A stretch of 64,000 nucleotides of DNA, taken from NCBI GenBank assembly GCA_029259845.1, contig JAJDEI010000039.1, positions 28,463 to 92,462 on the forward strand, given 5' to 3'. This DNA comes from Planctomycetaceae bacterium. GTDB lineage: Bacteria > Planctomycetota > Planctomycetia > Planctomycetales > Planctomycetaceae. The position numbers and the translations under genes are program-made. Position 1 is the stretch's first letter, and each line of letters begins with the position of its first letter. The notes beneath the pieces are model-generated. The model was not told the DNA's origin and did no database searches. It saw only the letters and a list, made by a program, of their open reading frames with translations. Of the stretch, positions 1 to 9,012 are shown one piece after another.

Positions 1-1059
1 GCTTGTTTCCGGTTCGGTTCTCACCGGTCGCGGTGTCACTTGTTCCTGTGCCACGGACTCAGATGTCCGGTGCGTCGTCGTGTTCGAAACAGTGGCACTG
101 GGACCAGACGCCGCCGCTTTCTGTGTCTTGCGGGCCGGTTTCAAGTCCGGGAGAATCCGGGGGACCTTGGACTCCGGAACGGGGGAAACGGCTTGTGCCT
201 TTTGGCGGGGTTCCGTCGCCGGTCGCCGGGGCGCAGGCGTTGTTGTCCGGCGTGCCGGCTGTTGTGGTGGCCGGGCTGCCGATTGGTTCGCCTGCCGCAT
301 CTTGTACGACGGCGGGACGAAGGGATCCGGCTCGGCCGGAGGCTGAGACGACGGGGCCCGTCGGGGACGCGGTGCCCTGTCGTAGAGCCGCGACAGCCTC
401 TTCGCAAATGTTTCTCGTCCGTCCGTCGGCCTGACGGTGGCATCGTGTCGCGGCGGGCTCTGCTGAGGCTCAGCCGTCGGCTCGTGACGGACGGACGATT
501 GTTCGGGGTTGCGTTGTTTCGGCGTTGATGGATCCGATTCAGGGAGATCGGGTGTCGTCTTGGGACGCGAGCTGCGTCGTCGGAAACGACCGAACAGGCT
601 CCGTTCGTCGCGATCGCGTCCCGACGTTTGCCGGATCGGGCCGGTCCCGGAGTTCTGTCGGACCGTACTTTGCGAAACTGCGTGATCGACGTGTTGATCG
701 CGTCCTACGGACCGATCTGGTTCTCGGCTCGTTGGGGTTGAGGCCGTGCGCTTCTCCTCCTTGGAGTGCGAAACCTGGCGTAACAGGCCGCGGGACGTAT
801 CCCAGACGGACCCCCGCGGTGCCGCGGACGTCTGCGACCGGTCCGGACGCTGGGGAGTTCGGTCCTTGGTGGCTGCAGCCGGCGTCGCCGGTGGCGTCTT
901 GAAGACCGATGACGGCACACCGAATGTCGGATAGCGGGCCTGGGCGAACGCTGCGGACGGAGCCAGGGAGCCAATCAGCAGTGTCGAAATCGCGAGGACC
1001 AACCGGGACGTGGTGTGTAGCAATGTTTTGTCCAAGAGGACGTTCGTCCGCAATGTCAT
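1..1059 (-). CDS. Exported Pro/Arg-rich protein of unknown function, C-terminus cut by window edge
   Basis: Read on the minus strand from the ATG at 1059, 353 codons run without a stop to the window edge, so this is a 5'-complete, 3'-truncated gene. AGGAG lies 9 nt before the ATG. Residues about 20-39 form a signal peptide (core LAISTLLIGSLAPSAAFA, likely cleaved after AFA). The rest is low-complexity and rich in Pro, Arg, Ser, Thr and Gln, with no domain I recognise. There are few hydrophobic residues after the signal peptide, so it is probably secreted or periplasmic and largely disordered. High GC third positions and a good ribosome site make this the real frame here; the overlapping plus-strand frames are also open but lack signals. 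It diverges from the sppA gene on the other strand. Function unknown. Confidence 0.6.
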   Translation of the reverse strand, partial: MTLRTNVLLDKTLLHTTSRLVLAISTLLIGSLAPSAAFAQARYPTFGVPSSVFKTPPATPAAATKDRTPQRPDRSQTSAAPRGSVWDTSRGLLRQVSHSKEEKRTASTPTSREPDRSVGRDQHVDHAVSQSTVRQNSGTGPIRQTSGRDRDERSLFGRFRRRSSRPKTTPDLPESDPSTPKQRNPEQSSVRHEPTAEPQQSPPRHDATVRPTDGRETFAKRLSRLYDRAPRPRRAPSSQPPAEPDPFVPPSYKMRQANQSAARPPQQPARRTTTPAPRRPATEPRQKAQAVSPVPESKVPRILPDLKPARKTQKAAASGPSATVSNTTTHRTSESVAQEQVTPRPVRTEPETS

Positions 1060-1315
1060 GCGTTCATACTCCTGCTCGTCGTGATTCCGTGTCCGGGGGG
1101 CTTCTCATTGCAAGCAGCAACGGCGATGAGGATAATCCGAGAACCCCCGGTGACGACGATTTCAAGCTTTGTATCGTCGCACGTCAGCACAATGTTTGAC
1201 GACGATGCGGGTGGTACCAGTTGAAACAGTCGGGGAGCAACCGATTGCCGGAATGGCCGTCGCAATCGGAATTCCTCAGCCACGTTACCCAAACTCACAA
1301 AGACGCCGCTCGCAA

Positions 1316-2362
1316 ATGCCAGACTCCCAGATGCCGCGCCCGCCCGCTCCTCGCCCGGGACCGCCGCCGTGGCCCAAAACGATCGTTATCCAGCAGCGCA
1401 GCTTCCTTTGGCTGGCGGGCGTGCTGATGGTGCTGTGTGTGATTTCCGGCTTCGTCAACCTGGTGCTGCTGGCGTCCGTGGCGGGGCAGGCGTCCGACCC
1501 GTCCGCTCCCGTGGAGAGTTACGTCTCCGGAGACGAGGACAGTGACGAGAAAATCGCCTTGCTGGAAGTCAACGGGACGATCATGCCTCCTTTCACCGAA
1601 CGATGGATTCGGGCGATCAAGGCGATCGGCGAGGACGACGCGGTCAAAGGCGTTGTCTTGCGGATCGACAGCCCGGGGGGACTCGTTGCCGACAGTCATC
1701 AGATTTACCACGCCCTGAACGAGCTTCGTGAAGAGTCCGGGATCCCGATCTATGTTTCAATGGCACGGATTGCGGCATCCGGCGGGTACTACATCGCGAT
1801 GGGAGCCGGTCCCCAAGGACGCATCTTCGCCGAGCCGACAACCTGGACCGGCTCGATCGGCGTGATCATGCCCCGCTACAACGCCGCCGAACTGGCCACC
1901 AAGATCGGCGTCCAGGCGGAACCATTGGTCACCGGAAAATTCAAGGACACGCTCAGCCCGCTTCGCGATATGACAGACGAAGAGCGGGAGCTGTGGACGG
2001 CAATCCTCGACGACTCGTTCGTACAGTTCAAAGAGGTGATTCTTGGCGGTCGGGACGGCATGGACGAGGCGGAGTTGGACGAGTTAGCGACCGGACAGGT
2101 GTTTACTGCCAAGCAAGCGAACAAGAACGGACTGGTGGATGAGATCGGCTTCCAGGACGACGTCATCGACGCGCTCGCCGCACAACTCGGACTCGATGAT
2201 CCGCGTGTAGTCCGCTACAAGCACCCCGTCTCGTTCTTCGAACTGCTAACCGGGTCCGCCCGGGCGAAAGCCGCGGCCTCCCCTTGGGAAGAGTTGCTCG
2301 GATCGCACGTGCCGCTGCCACTCTATTTCTGCGGCTCTCCCGGAATCGGCCCGCTGCATTGA
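1316..2362 (+). CDS. sppA: Signal peptide peptidase SppA (S49 family)
   Basis: Membrane-anchored S49 serine protease that degrades cleaved signal peptides on the outer face of the inner membrane. From the ATG at 1316 the protein has 348 residues: a Pro-rich N-terminus (1-20), one membrane helix (about 29-57) and the S49 domain (about 78-320). The nucleophile is expected at Ser155 in AASGGYYIA, with RIDSPGG at 116-122 and the likely general-base lysine in GKFKD (Lys210). The length fits the short Gram-positive/SppA36 form, not the double-length E. coli form. The start is uncertain: in-frame ATGs also occur at 1205, 1253 and 1331, none with a strong Shine-Dalgarno; 1316 leaves a short cytoplasmic tail. 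It is followed within 20 nt by the convergent TadE-like gene. Confidence 0.9.
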   Translation: MPDSQMPRPPAPRPGPPPWPKTIVIQQRSFLWLAGVLMVLCVISGFVNLVLLASVAGQASDPSAPVESYVSGDEDSDEKIALLEVNGTIMPPFTERWIRAIKAIGEDDAVKGVVLRIDSPGGLVADSHQIYHALNELREESGIPIYVSMARIAASGGYYIAMGAGPQGRIFAEPTTWTGSIGVIMPRYNAAELATKIGVQAEPLVTGKFKDTLSPLRDMTDEERELWTAILDDSFVQFKEVILGGRDGMDEAELDELATGQVFTAKQANKNGLVDEIGFQDDVIDALAAQLGLDDPRVVRYKHPVSFFELLTGSARAKAAASPWEELLGSHVPLPLYFCGSPGIGPLH

Positions 2363-2378
2363 CTCCCTGACCGATGGG

Positions 2379-2825
2379 TCACTCGTGACGCATCGACGAC
2401 TGCCCTTTCAGGGGCACGCTCATCAGGAACTCACCGGAGACGAGCGCCACCGCGGAGAACGGAACGCTGACTGCTACGGTGCACAGGTCGCGTTTGTTCG
2501 CGTTGGCAACCTCGTTGCCGGGGTCCGGATTCCCCGACTCCGGTGTGACCGTAATCGTAACGGTGACATCCGTCGGATCGATTTTCGCAGATTCTGCAAG
2601 CGTGTCGAGAACAGCCTGTGTCGCCTCGGTATTCGACGATCCGTTGACAATGGCGATCCGCCCCCCTTCGCGGGCTGCGTTGTTCACCAGTTGCAAGACC
2701 ATGAACGCCTGTCCGAATTCGACGATGCCGAAAACGACCGCGATGAAGATCGGGAGCACGACCGCCATTTCCACCATCGCGGCACCCCGCCGACGATCGT
2801 TATGTCGTTGTTGAGTTCGCTGCAT
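2379..2825 (-). CDS. tadE: TadE-like pilus assembly pseudopilin
   Basis: 148 residues. The N-terminus reads RRGAAMVEMAVVLPIFIAVVF, the TadE-like leader: a basic start, a Gly/Ala site, a conserved Glu (VEM) and a hydrophobic helix at about 15-42, followed by an exported domain (NNAAREGGR, a common TadE pattern). In Tad/Flp systems TadE and TadF are minor pseudopilins. The gene lies 39 nt downstream of the TadG-like gene on the same strand and is probably co-transcribed with it. No TadA, TadB, TadC, RcpA or Flp gene is in the window, so the rest of the machine must be elsewhere or absent. Confidence 0.85.
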   Translation of the reverse strand: MQRTQQRHNDRRRGAAMVEMAVVLPIFIAVVFGIVEFGQAFMVLQLVNNAAREGGRIAIVNGSSNTEATQAVLDTLAESAKIDPTDVTVTITVTPESGNPDPGNEVANANKRDLCTVAVSVPFSAVALVSGEFLMSVPLKGQSSMRHE

Positions 2826-2864
2826 GGAATCGAAATCCTGAATGCATGAATCCGGAGGAAAGTT

Positions 2865-4061
2865 TCAGTTGATCAAAGAGGAGGGGGCGAAGATTGTGTC
2901 CGGCCCAACCGCGACGTTCCCAGGAATGACGCAGTCTCCCACATAAGGGACCGGCTGAACGATGACCTGTTTGTCGGCCGGCTTGCCCGTCAGCTTGACG
3001 TACAAGATGCGGATTCCCACAAACTTGACGATCGTGTACATGGCGTTGTTGCCCGGCCCAGAGACTGCGCTAAAGATCGGGATCGCCCGCGGTTGCCCCT
3101 TGATCGCTTCCAGTTCGTCCTTGATGCCCGCACTGAGTCCGGTGTCGCCATTCAGAAGCAGTGTCCCGCCATTTTCAATGCGAATTTCACCGCCGAACGG
3201 GGCCAGGTCTTGGCCGTTGAGGCCGTACAGAATCTGGCGGCTGATGTCGGCGGTGCTGTTGTTGTTGTTGCCGATGTCGACCGTCCCCCGGTTGCCGGGG
3301 GGCAACTCCTGAACGCCGTAAGGATAGAGATTGACTTCCAGGATGCCGTCGGAACCGGAGGTGATGGCTCCCGTGGCTTCGTTATAGGCGTAGTGATCAT
3401 GGCCGATGCCGTTCATCAGGTCGGTCCACGACTCCAGATCCAGAGTGATGGGAAGAACGCCCGGGCTGCAGCTGGGGCCGCTGCCATTCACGCCGCCACT
3501 GGAGAAACCCACGCCCGGCTGCAAGACGGCGGTTGATGCCACCTCAAGCGTCGCCTCATCAACTCCCAAAACCGGCGCGAAAAACAAATCGAGTGGCCGG
3601 TCACCGTTCGTGCTCCCCGATTGATCGCGGTGCAACGTGACTTCCACCATGTTGTAGGGGGAGACATCCCAGAGTTGGTCCCATTGGCCGGTGGTGCTGT
3701 TCCAGGTGTACTGCCCCAAACGCACGTCGCGGACTGACTCCGCATACACCGCATGCTGCTCGCCCGCCCGGTTCAGTGCTGCGACATCAACCGCCGCCTG
3801 CTGCGTTGCGGCTTTGACCTGCGCATCGGTCATGTTCGAGCCAACACCATACCCGTCTGCAATTTCGATGAGAGCGCCCAGCGCCGCTGCATCCGAAGTG
3901 TTCTGCAGCTGCGCCTTGGTCAACGTGATAAAGCCCACGTCAATCGCGAACGCAGCAAACCCGAGGACGACCACCATCACGAAGACGGAAAGCACCAAGA
4001 TGCTACCGCGACGGTTTCGAAACATCTCCGCATGACGATTTTGCAAGACTTGAATTCTCAT
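2865..4061 (-). CDS. TadG-like pilus assembly protein
   Basis: 398 residues. The N-terminus NRRGSILVLSVFVMVVVLGF (helix about 17-45) continues into AIDVGFITLTKAQLQNTSDAA, the signature of the TadG N-terminal region (putative Flp pilus-assembly TadG-like). The remaining 340 residues are predicted extracytoplasmic and rich in Gly, Asn and Thr; no von Willebrand MIDAS motif is obvious. It lies between the exported protein at 4191-4898 and the TadE-like gene, all on the minus strand with gaps of 129 and 39 nt, consistent with one operon. A start at ATG 4061 is used; a second in-frame Met at residue 13 (MFRNRRG) is possible. Confidence 0.8.
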   Translation of the reverse strand: MRIQVLQNRHAEMFRNRRGSILVLSVFVMVVVLGFAAFAIDVGFITLTKAQLQNTSDAAALGALIEIADGYGVGSNMTDAQVKAATQQAAVDVAALNRAGEQHAVYAESVRDVRLGQYTWNSTTGQWDQLWDVSPYNMVEVTLHRDQSGSTNGDRPLDLFFAPVLGVDEATLEVASTAVLQPGVGFSSGGVNGSGPSCSPGVLPITLDLESWTDLMNGIGHDHYAYNEATGAITSGSDGILEVNLYPYGVQELPPGNRGTVDIGNNNNSTADISRQILYGLNGQDLAPFGGEIRIENGGTLLLNGDTGLSAGIKDELEAIKGQPRAIPIFSAVSGPGNNAMYTIVKFVGIRILYVKLTGKPADKQVIVQPVPYVGDCVIPGNVAVGPDTIFAPSSLIN

Positions 4062-4190
4062 CGGTGCAGTTCCTCAAAGTCGGTCGATCACCCCAGCGGC
4101 ACGCCGCTGGCACAGAATCCCGCTCAGCAGAGACTCGTCGAGGACGCTCCCTCAAAGCGAGCAGCCACTGAGGCATCTGACACGCCGCGA

Positions 4191-4898
4191 TCAGTTGCCC
4201 GTCGTATCGATGACAAGCTGATGGACATAGCGGTCCTCGGTGTCAGTCGACACGAGCCCCTCGGCCGAGTAGTAGCGGACTTCACGCCGCACGAGACGAT
4301 TCACTCGCGTCGCGCCGTACGAAACCCGTGTGTGCTTGACCGAATAGTCGGCTTTATACGAATTCAAATCGTTCCGCCACGTATTCAGCGAAAGCTTGAG
4401 ATAACCCTGGCCGCCGAAAGAACCCCAAGTGAGAGAATTCCCATTGATGATTTCAAGGTTCAGCTTATCGCTCGCCACTTCCGTTACAGCGGTAAACGTG
4501 ACCGTGTCGATCGACGCCGCAAATTGGGAGAAGTTCGGATGGTTGCGATAACCGAGCAAGTAGTTGTCCCACCAGCACTGAAGCTGCATGCCTCCCGCTG
4601 CGAAGTCCGGCATCGTGCCATGGTTCATTTCGAAGACCGCGTACGTTCCCGCCTCTGGATCATCCGGCCCGAAGACGAACACCACCTGCGGAGCATTGGC
4701 CTCCGGATCTGGTGTCGCGATGGCCAGTTCCCAGTCTTCTTCAACACGAATAATATCCGGGGCAGGGTCCTGAGCCATCGCGGAGGACGAGGACCCGAAA
4801 GACATCGCGACGATGGCCGTCATTGCGACCACGCTGCGAATGACGAGTGGAACAAGTGGACGACGCGGTGGGTTCAGCACTTGGGATGACGTGCGCAT
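4191..4898 (-). CDS. Exported protein of unknown function upstream of tadG/tadE
   Basis: 235 residues from the ATG at 4898, chosen because AGGAGGA lies 6-7 nt upstream; a longer open frame to 5165 has no ribosome site. A basic N-terminus and helix (about 22-42, ending SSSSAMA before QDPAPD) make a signal peptide. The mature part is rich in aromatic residues and beta-strand-like (for example ELAIATPDPEANAPQVVFVF, YVHQLVIDTTGN). No known family recognised. It is the first gene of a likely minus-strand operon with the TadG- and TadE-like genes, which suggests a surface or pilus-associated role, but that is inference from position only. Confidence 0.7.
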   Translation of the reverse strand: MRTSSQVLNPPRRPLVPLVIRSVVAMTAIVAMSFGSSSSAMAQDPAPDIIRVEEDWELAIATPDPEANAPQVVFVFGPDDPEAGTYAVFEMNHGTMPDFAAGGMQLQCWWDNYLLGYRNHPNFSQFAASIDTVTFTAVTEVASDKLNLEIINGNSLTWGSFGGQGYLKLSLNTWRNDLNSYKADYSVKHTRVSYGATRVNRLVRREVRYYSAEGLVSTDTEDRYVHQLVIDTTGN

Positions 4899-5401
4899 GT
4901 GCGTTCCTCCTGGGCTAAGGCAGACGGCGCTCCGAGAAGCGTGTAAGAAAGGTCTTTGGGAGTATCGCTGGTCGTGTCGACATCTCATGAAAGGTTGAAC
5001 CCGCTGACCCACACGAAATACCGCACTAAATAACCGTAGAACCGAATCCGAGAGAATGGCGGCCGATTCTGAGGATTCTCTCAAATACCACACCCGCCGA
5101 GGGGGTCGGTGATTTCTCGCGACATGGCATGATGCACCGGCACACCAAAAACAACACGGGAGCACATCAGCACCAGCCCACGTTCGGAACGGGACAGACG
5201 TTGAGCGAGTTCCCGAGCCGGCGGCTGTTCCATCGCCCGGACGTCAGAGACATCAGCTTAGGAGGAGCAAGCAATGCGTCCCGGGACCTGAGAAGAATCC
5301 GCCCCTGCCCGGAACAACAGAATGTCCCCCGAGCGATGAGACGCCGCTGCCCAGCCGTGAGACTGTTGCTTGACGCGCCACCAATGCGGACCACTAGCCG
5401 C
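4899..5401. other. Intergenic stretch without a supported gene
   Basis: About 500 bases between the exported-protein gene (start 4898, minus) and the hairpin element after fumC. Short open frames exist on both strands but none has a ribosome site, signal peptide or family motif. The region just above 4898 should hold the promoter of the minus-strand tad-like set; no convincing -35/-10 pair was found. Confidence 0.4.
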
Positions 5402-5512
5402 CCGTTGAAAAACGCAATTCCGCATGCCACTGCCGTCTCGGCAGTGCGAGAAACCAGTCAGTTTTCAGACATCTGCACGGCTGACACAGCCGTGGCACCC
5501 GTTTTTGAACGG
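5402..5512. repeat. 111-bp inverted-repeat element with two internal hairpins; likely fumC terminator
   Basis: The ends CCGTTGAAAAACG (5402-5414) and the complement of CGTTTTTGAACGG (5500-5512) match at 12 of 13 positions. Each half also carries TGCCAC next to a hairpin: CACTGCCG/CGGCAGTG at 5428-5446 and CACGGCT/AGCCGTG at 5476-5494. It ends 4 nt from the fumC stop codon, so it can act as its transcription terminator. The symmetric build also looks like a small mobile palindromic element; no target duplication was seen. Confidence 0.6.
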
Positions 5513-5516
5513 ACTG

Positions 5517-6938
5517 CTAATGCGGTTCGGTCATGCGCATGGGGTCGAGGGCTTCTTTGAGCACCTCGGGGGGGAGAATGTTTTGCTCGGTGCACAGTTC
5601 GCGGATCGTTTTGCCGGTCTTGAAGGCTTCCTTGGCCAGCGCGGAGGCCCTTTCGTAACCGATGTGCGGGTTAAGGCTCGTCACCATCGACAGACTTTTC
5701 TCGACAGCCGCTTCGCACGCCTCTTCGTTCGCCTCCAGGCCCTCGGCACACTTCTCAACAAAGGCGCCCGTCGCGCCGGCGAGCAGGGAGAGACTCTCCA
5801 GCGTTGTTTGCCCCATCACGGGCATCATGATGTTGAGTTGAAACTGCCCGCCCGCCGCGCCGCTGAGCGTGAGACAGCCGTCGTTGCCGATCACGCGGGC
5901 GGCGACCTGCATCAGACTTTCGCACATCACCGGGTTCACCTTCCCCGGCATGATCGACGACCCGGGCTGCAGGTCAGGGATCTTGATCTCATGGAACCCG
6001 CACCGCGGCCCAGAGCCGAGCCAACGCATGTTGTTGGACACGTTGAACAGCGTCGTCGCAATCGCCTTCAACTGGCCGTGACACTCGACCAGTCCGTCGC
6101 GCTGGGCGTTCGCCTCGAAGTGGTCGGCCGCTTCGACGAACGGGATGCCGGCTTCCTCAGCCAGCCCCCGGGCGACTTGGCTGCCGAACTCCGGATGGGT
6201 GTTGATCCCCGATCCGACCGCCGTTCCGCCGACCGGCAGTTCGAGCACGGCGTTCATGGCCCGCTCGGCCCGCTCAACGGAGAGTTCCAGTTGCCGCGCG
6301 AATCCGCCGAACTCCTGGCCCAGCCGCAGGGGCGTTGCATCGGCGAGATGGGTGCGACCGATCTTGATGACCTGGTCCCATTCACGGGATTTGTCTTTGA
6401 GAACCCGTGCGAAACGCTCAAGCGTGGGAATCAGCGACTCCTTGATCGACCGGGCGACGGCGACATGGATCGCCGTCGGAAACGTGTCGTTGGTCGACTG
6501 TCCCATGTTGACGTGATCGTTCGGATGGATCGGCTTGGCGGCTGCAAAACGGTCACCGCCCATCGTCTCGATCGCCCGGTTGGAGATCACCTCATTGGCG
6601 TTCATGTTGCTCGACGTGCCCGACCCGGTCTGAAAGACATCGATCGGAAACTGGTCATCGTATTTTCCTTCAGCCACTTCGCGACAGGCGGCGATCAGCG
6701 CGTTAACCTGTTCGTCGTTCAGCGGGTTCTTGCCGGACCCGGTCAGTTTGCCGAGGTCCCGGTTCGCTGCCGCGCAGGACAATTTGACCAGCCCGATGGC
6801 ATGGATCATGTCTGCATGCAGCGGCCAGCCTGAGATCGGAAAATTCTCGACCGCCCGCTGCGTCTGGGCCCCGTAATACGCCTGGGCGGGCACCTGCACC
6901 TCGCCCATCGAATCCTTCTCAATCCGGTAGTCTGTCAT
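5517..6938 (-). CDS. fumC: Fumarate hydratase, class II
   Basis: Reversible hydration of fumarate to L-malate in the TCA cycle; cytoplasmic homotetramer of the aspartase/fumarase superfamily, no iron-sulfur cluster. 473 residues from the ATG at 6938 (MTDYRIEKDSMGEVQVP), the usual class II length of about 465. Visible signatures: TGSGTSSNMNANEV, THLADATPLRLGQEF (region of the catalytic His) and the superfamily signature GSSIMPGKVNPV. The frame stays open upstream to 7100 but those residues are not family-like. Single gene, convergent with nothing close; the hairpin element at 5402-5512 follows its stop by 4 nt. Confidence 0.97.
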   Translation of the reverse strand: MTDYRIEKDSMGEVQVPAQAYYGAQTQRAVENFPISGWPLHADMIHAIGLVKLSCAAANRDLGKLTGSGKNPLNDEQVNALIAACREVAEGKYDDQFPIDVFQTGSGTSSNMNANEVISNRAIETMGGDRFAAAKPIHPNDHVNMGQSTNDTFPTAIHVAVARSIKESLIPTLERFARVLKDKSREWDQVIKIGRTHLADATPLRLGQEFGGFARQLELSVERAERAMNAVLELPVGGTAVGSGINTHPEFGSQVARGLAEEAGIPFVEAADHFEANAQRDGLVECHGQLKAIATTLFNVSNNMRWLGSGPRCGFHEIKIPDLQPGSSIMPGKVNPVMCESLMQVAARVIGNDGCLTLSGAAGGQFQLNIMMPVMGQTTLESLSLLAGATGAFVEKCAEGLEANEEACEAAVEKSLSMVTSLNPHIGYERASALAKEAFKTGKTIRELCTEQNILPPEVLKEALDPMRMTEPH

Positions 6939-7204
6939 CGTTTGATCCGTCCGCAGTTCCCTGAATTGGTTTCGCGTAAGTGCGGCAATCTTAGCGGGTT
7001 TGTGCCGATGAGTTGAGCGTCGACGGTTGAGAGTCGAGAGTTTCGGACCGATTGGTGCGTATAATTCCAGCACCGAGGCGCCGAGAGACGAAGGACGCAC
7101 GGCGAGGAACGTATTCTACCCGTGACATCCGTGCCCATCCGTGGTGAATCACCGATCGCCCCCCATGACATAGCCCATGACATAGCCCACAGACGAGGAG
7201 AGAC

Positions 7205-8989
7205 ATGATGGCTCGAAAAGTCGCCCGAAACAAAGCATCGGCAAAAACAAAATCGCCGGCGAAGACGAAAGCATCCAGGAAAGCCAAACCCGCTGCGAAA
7301 CGGCAAGCCGGGAAGAGGCGGAATCTGAAATCTCAGATGTCAGATTTCAAATCCAATGGCCAGCCGCAGACGATCGGCCGTTATCTGATCGAGCGGCTGC
7401 AACATTACGGCGTTCGCGACCTGTTCGGCATCCCGGGCGACTTCGTACTCAACTTCTATGGGATGCTGGAAGAGAGCCCCATCCGTGTGGTCGGTTGCAC
7501 GCGGGAGGACAACGCCGGCTATGCAGCCGATGCGTACGCACGCATCAACGGTCTCGGTGCCGTCTGCGTGACGTATTGTGTCGGCGGACTCAGCTTGTGC
7601 AATTCGATCGCCGGAGCGTATGCGGAAAAATCGCCCGTCGTCGTCATCAGCGGCGCGCCGGGCATCGCTGAGCGGGAAAGCGACCCATTGCTCCACCACC
7701 GTGTCCGGGACTTCATGACGCAGCGGGATGTGTTTGAGAAAATCACCGTCGCCGGCGCATCACTCGACGATCCGTTGACCGCATTCCGCGAGATTGACCG
7801 TTGCCTCCAGGCAGCCATCCGTTACAAGCGACCGGTTTATCTGGAACTCCCCCGGGACCGCGTGGACACTCCCGCCCTCTATCCGCACGAACCGCTCATC
7901 ACCCGTCTGCAAAGTAGTGCTGATGCACTCGCGGCGTCACTCGCCGAAGCGACTGAGCGCATTCAAACGGCCAAACGGCCGGTGATCATCGCCGGCGTCG
8001 AGATTCATCGCTTCGGGCTGAGAGAACAAGTCCTCAAACTGGCCGAGTCAGCCAACATCCCGATGTGTGCGACATTGCTCGGCAAGAGCGTCGTCAGCGA
8101 AAAGCACCCGCTCTACCTGGGCGTCTACGAAGGCGCGATGGGCCGGCAGTCGGTTACGGAGTATGTGGAAGCGAGCGACTGCGTGATCCTGCTGGGCACC
8201 TTCATGACCGACATCAACCTGGGCATCTACACCGCCCATCTCGATCCGGGCAAGTGCGTCTACGCCACCAGCGAACAGCTCCGCATCGGCCATCATCATT
8301 TCCACGACGTGCTGCTGGGCGACTTCGTGTCCGGACTGTCCAAAGCCAAGCTCAAGAAGAAATCCAAGTCGGCGCTCCCCAAACGAGAGGATCGGGTTGC
8401 CGGCACCTACGGCGACGATGACCCGGTCAGCATCGCCTCGCTGTTCGATCACATCAACGCGACGCTGGACGATGGGATGGTCGTCATCGCCGACGTAGGC
8501 GACTCCCTGTTCGCGGCAAGCGATCTCTCGATCCACAAACACACCGAATTCATTGCGCCGGCGTACTACACCTCAATGGGCTTCGCCATCCCGGCTGCGA
8601 TCGGCGTACAGACGGCCGACAAAACACTTCGCCCCATCGTGCTCGTCGGAGACGGCGCGTTTCAGATGACCTGTCTGGAGCTGTCGACCGCCGTGCGGCA
8701 CGGCTTTAACCCCATCGTCGTGGTCCTCAACAACAAGGGCTACACGACCGAACGTTTCCTGCAGGAGGGGCCGTTCAATGACATCCTGAACTGGAACTAC
8801 CACCGCCTGCACGATCTGCTCGGCGACGGCTGGGGGTTTGAAGTCAACACCGTCGGCGAGTTGCACCAGTCGATGAAAGCAGCCCTCGCCAACGAAGACG
8901 CCTTCACGCTGCTCAACGTCCACCTCCGCCCGCACGACATCTCGCCCGCCCTCGACCGGCTCGCCAAACGATTGTCGACGGTCGTCTGA
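7205..8989 (+). CDS. Thiamine-diphosphate 2-oxoacid decarboxylase (pyruvate/indolepyruvate type) with basic N-terminal tail
   Basis: Non-oxidative decarboxylation of a 2-oxoacid to an aldehyde; pyruvate, indolepyruvate or phenylpyruvate are possible substrates and cannot be told apart here. 594 residues. ThDP-family features: catalytic Glu101 in [16 protein letters not shown], the paired His164-His165 (LLHH) typical of PDC/IPDC, and the GDGAFQMT...[10 protein letters not shown] cofactor motif near 478-510. Residues 3-43 form an unusual tail of Lys, Ala, Arg and Ser ([16 protein letters not shown]), like histone H1 tails. The tail is translated: AGGAG lies just before ATG 7205, whereas the internal Met45 has no ribosome site. 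A palindrome at 9013-9036 follows the stop. Confidence 0.9.
   Translation: MMARKVARNKASAKTKSPAKTKASRKAKPAAKRQAGKRRNLKSQMSDFKSNGQPQTIGRYLIERLQHYGVRDLFGIPGDFVLNFYGMLEESPIRVVGCTREDNAGYAADAYARINGLGAVCVTYCVGGLSLCNSIAGAYAEKSPVVVISGAPGIAERESDPLLHHRVRDFMTQRDVFEKITVAGASLDDPLTAFREIDRCLQAAIRYKRPVYLELPRDRVDTPALYPHEPLITRLQSSADALAASLAEATERIQTAKRPVIIAGVEIHRFGLREQVLKLAESANIPMCATLLGKSVVSEKHPLYLGVYEGAMGRQSVTEYVEASDCVILLGTFMTDINLGIYTAHLDPGKCVYATSEQLRIGHHHFHDVLLGDFVSGLSKAKLKKKSKSALPKREDRVAGTYGDDDPVSIASLFDHINATLDDGMVVIADVGDSLFAASDLSIHKHTEFIAPAYYTSMGFAIPAAIGVQTADKTLRPIVLVGDGAFQMTCLELSTAVRHGFNPIVVVLNNKGYTTERFLQEGPFNDILNWNYHRLHDLLGDGWGFEVNTVGELHQSMKAALANEDAFTLLNVHLRPHDISPALDRLAKRLSTVV
7325..7356. repeat. Short imperfect palindrome inside the decarboxylase tail region
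   Basis: GAAATCT and AGATTTC flank CAGATGTC at the junction between the basic tail and the enzyme proper. Such GAAATCTCAGAT-like units recur in planctomycete intergenic DNA, and here it is translated in frame ([10 protein letters not shown]). It may mark where the tail was joined to the enzyme. Confidence 0.3.
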
Positions 8990-9012
8990 ACGCGGCTGTC
9001 GCGGTTGATCTT

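Noticed and set aside
1..528. Overlapping plus-strand frames at the left edge
   Set aside because: Mutually overlapping, no signal or motif; the minus strand gives a continuous frame with a signal peptide and ribosome site.
1056..1298. 80-codon minus-strand frame overlapping the sppA upstream region
   Set aside because: It overlaps the sppA N-terminal coding region and lies in the promoter space of two divergent genes; no motif.
5167..5430. 87-codon minus-strand frame after the tad-like operon
   Set aside because: No ribosome site, no hydrophobic or conserved pattern, and it runs into the hairpin element.
5424..6833. 469-codon plus-strand frame opposite fumC
   Set aside because: Shadow of fumC; class II fumarase signatures lie on the minus strand.
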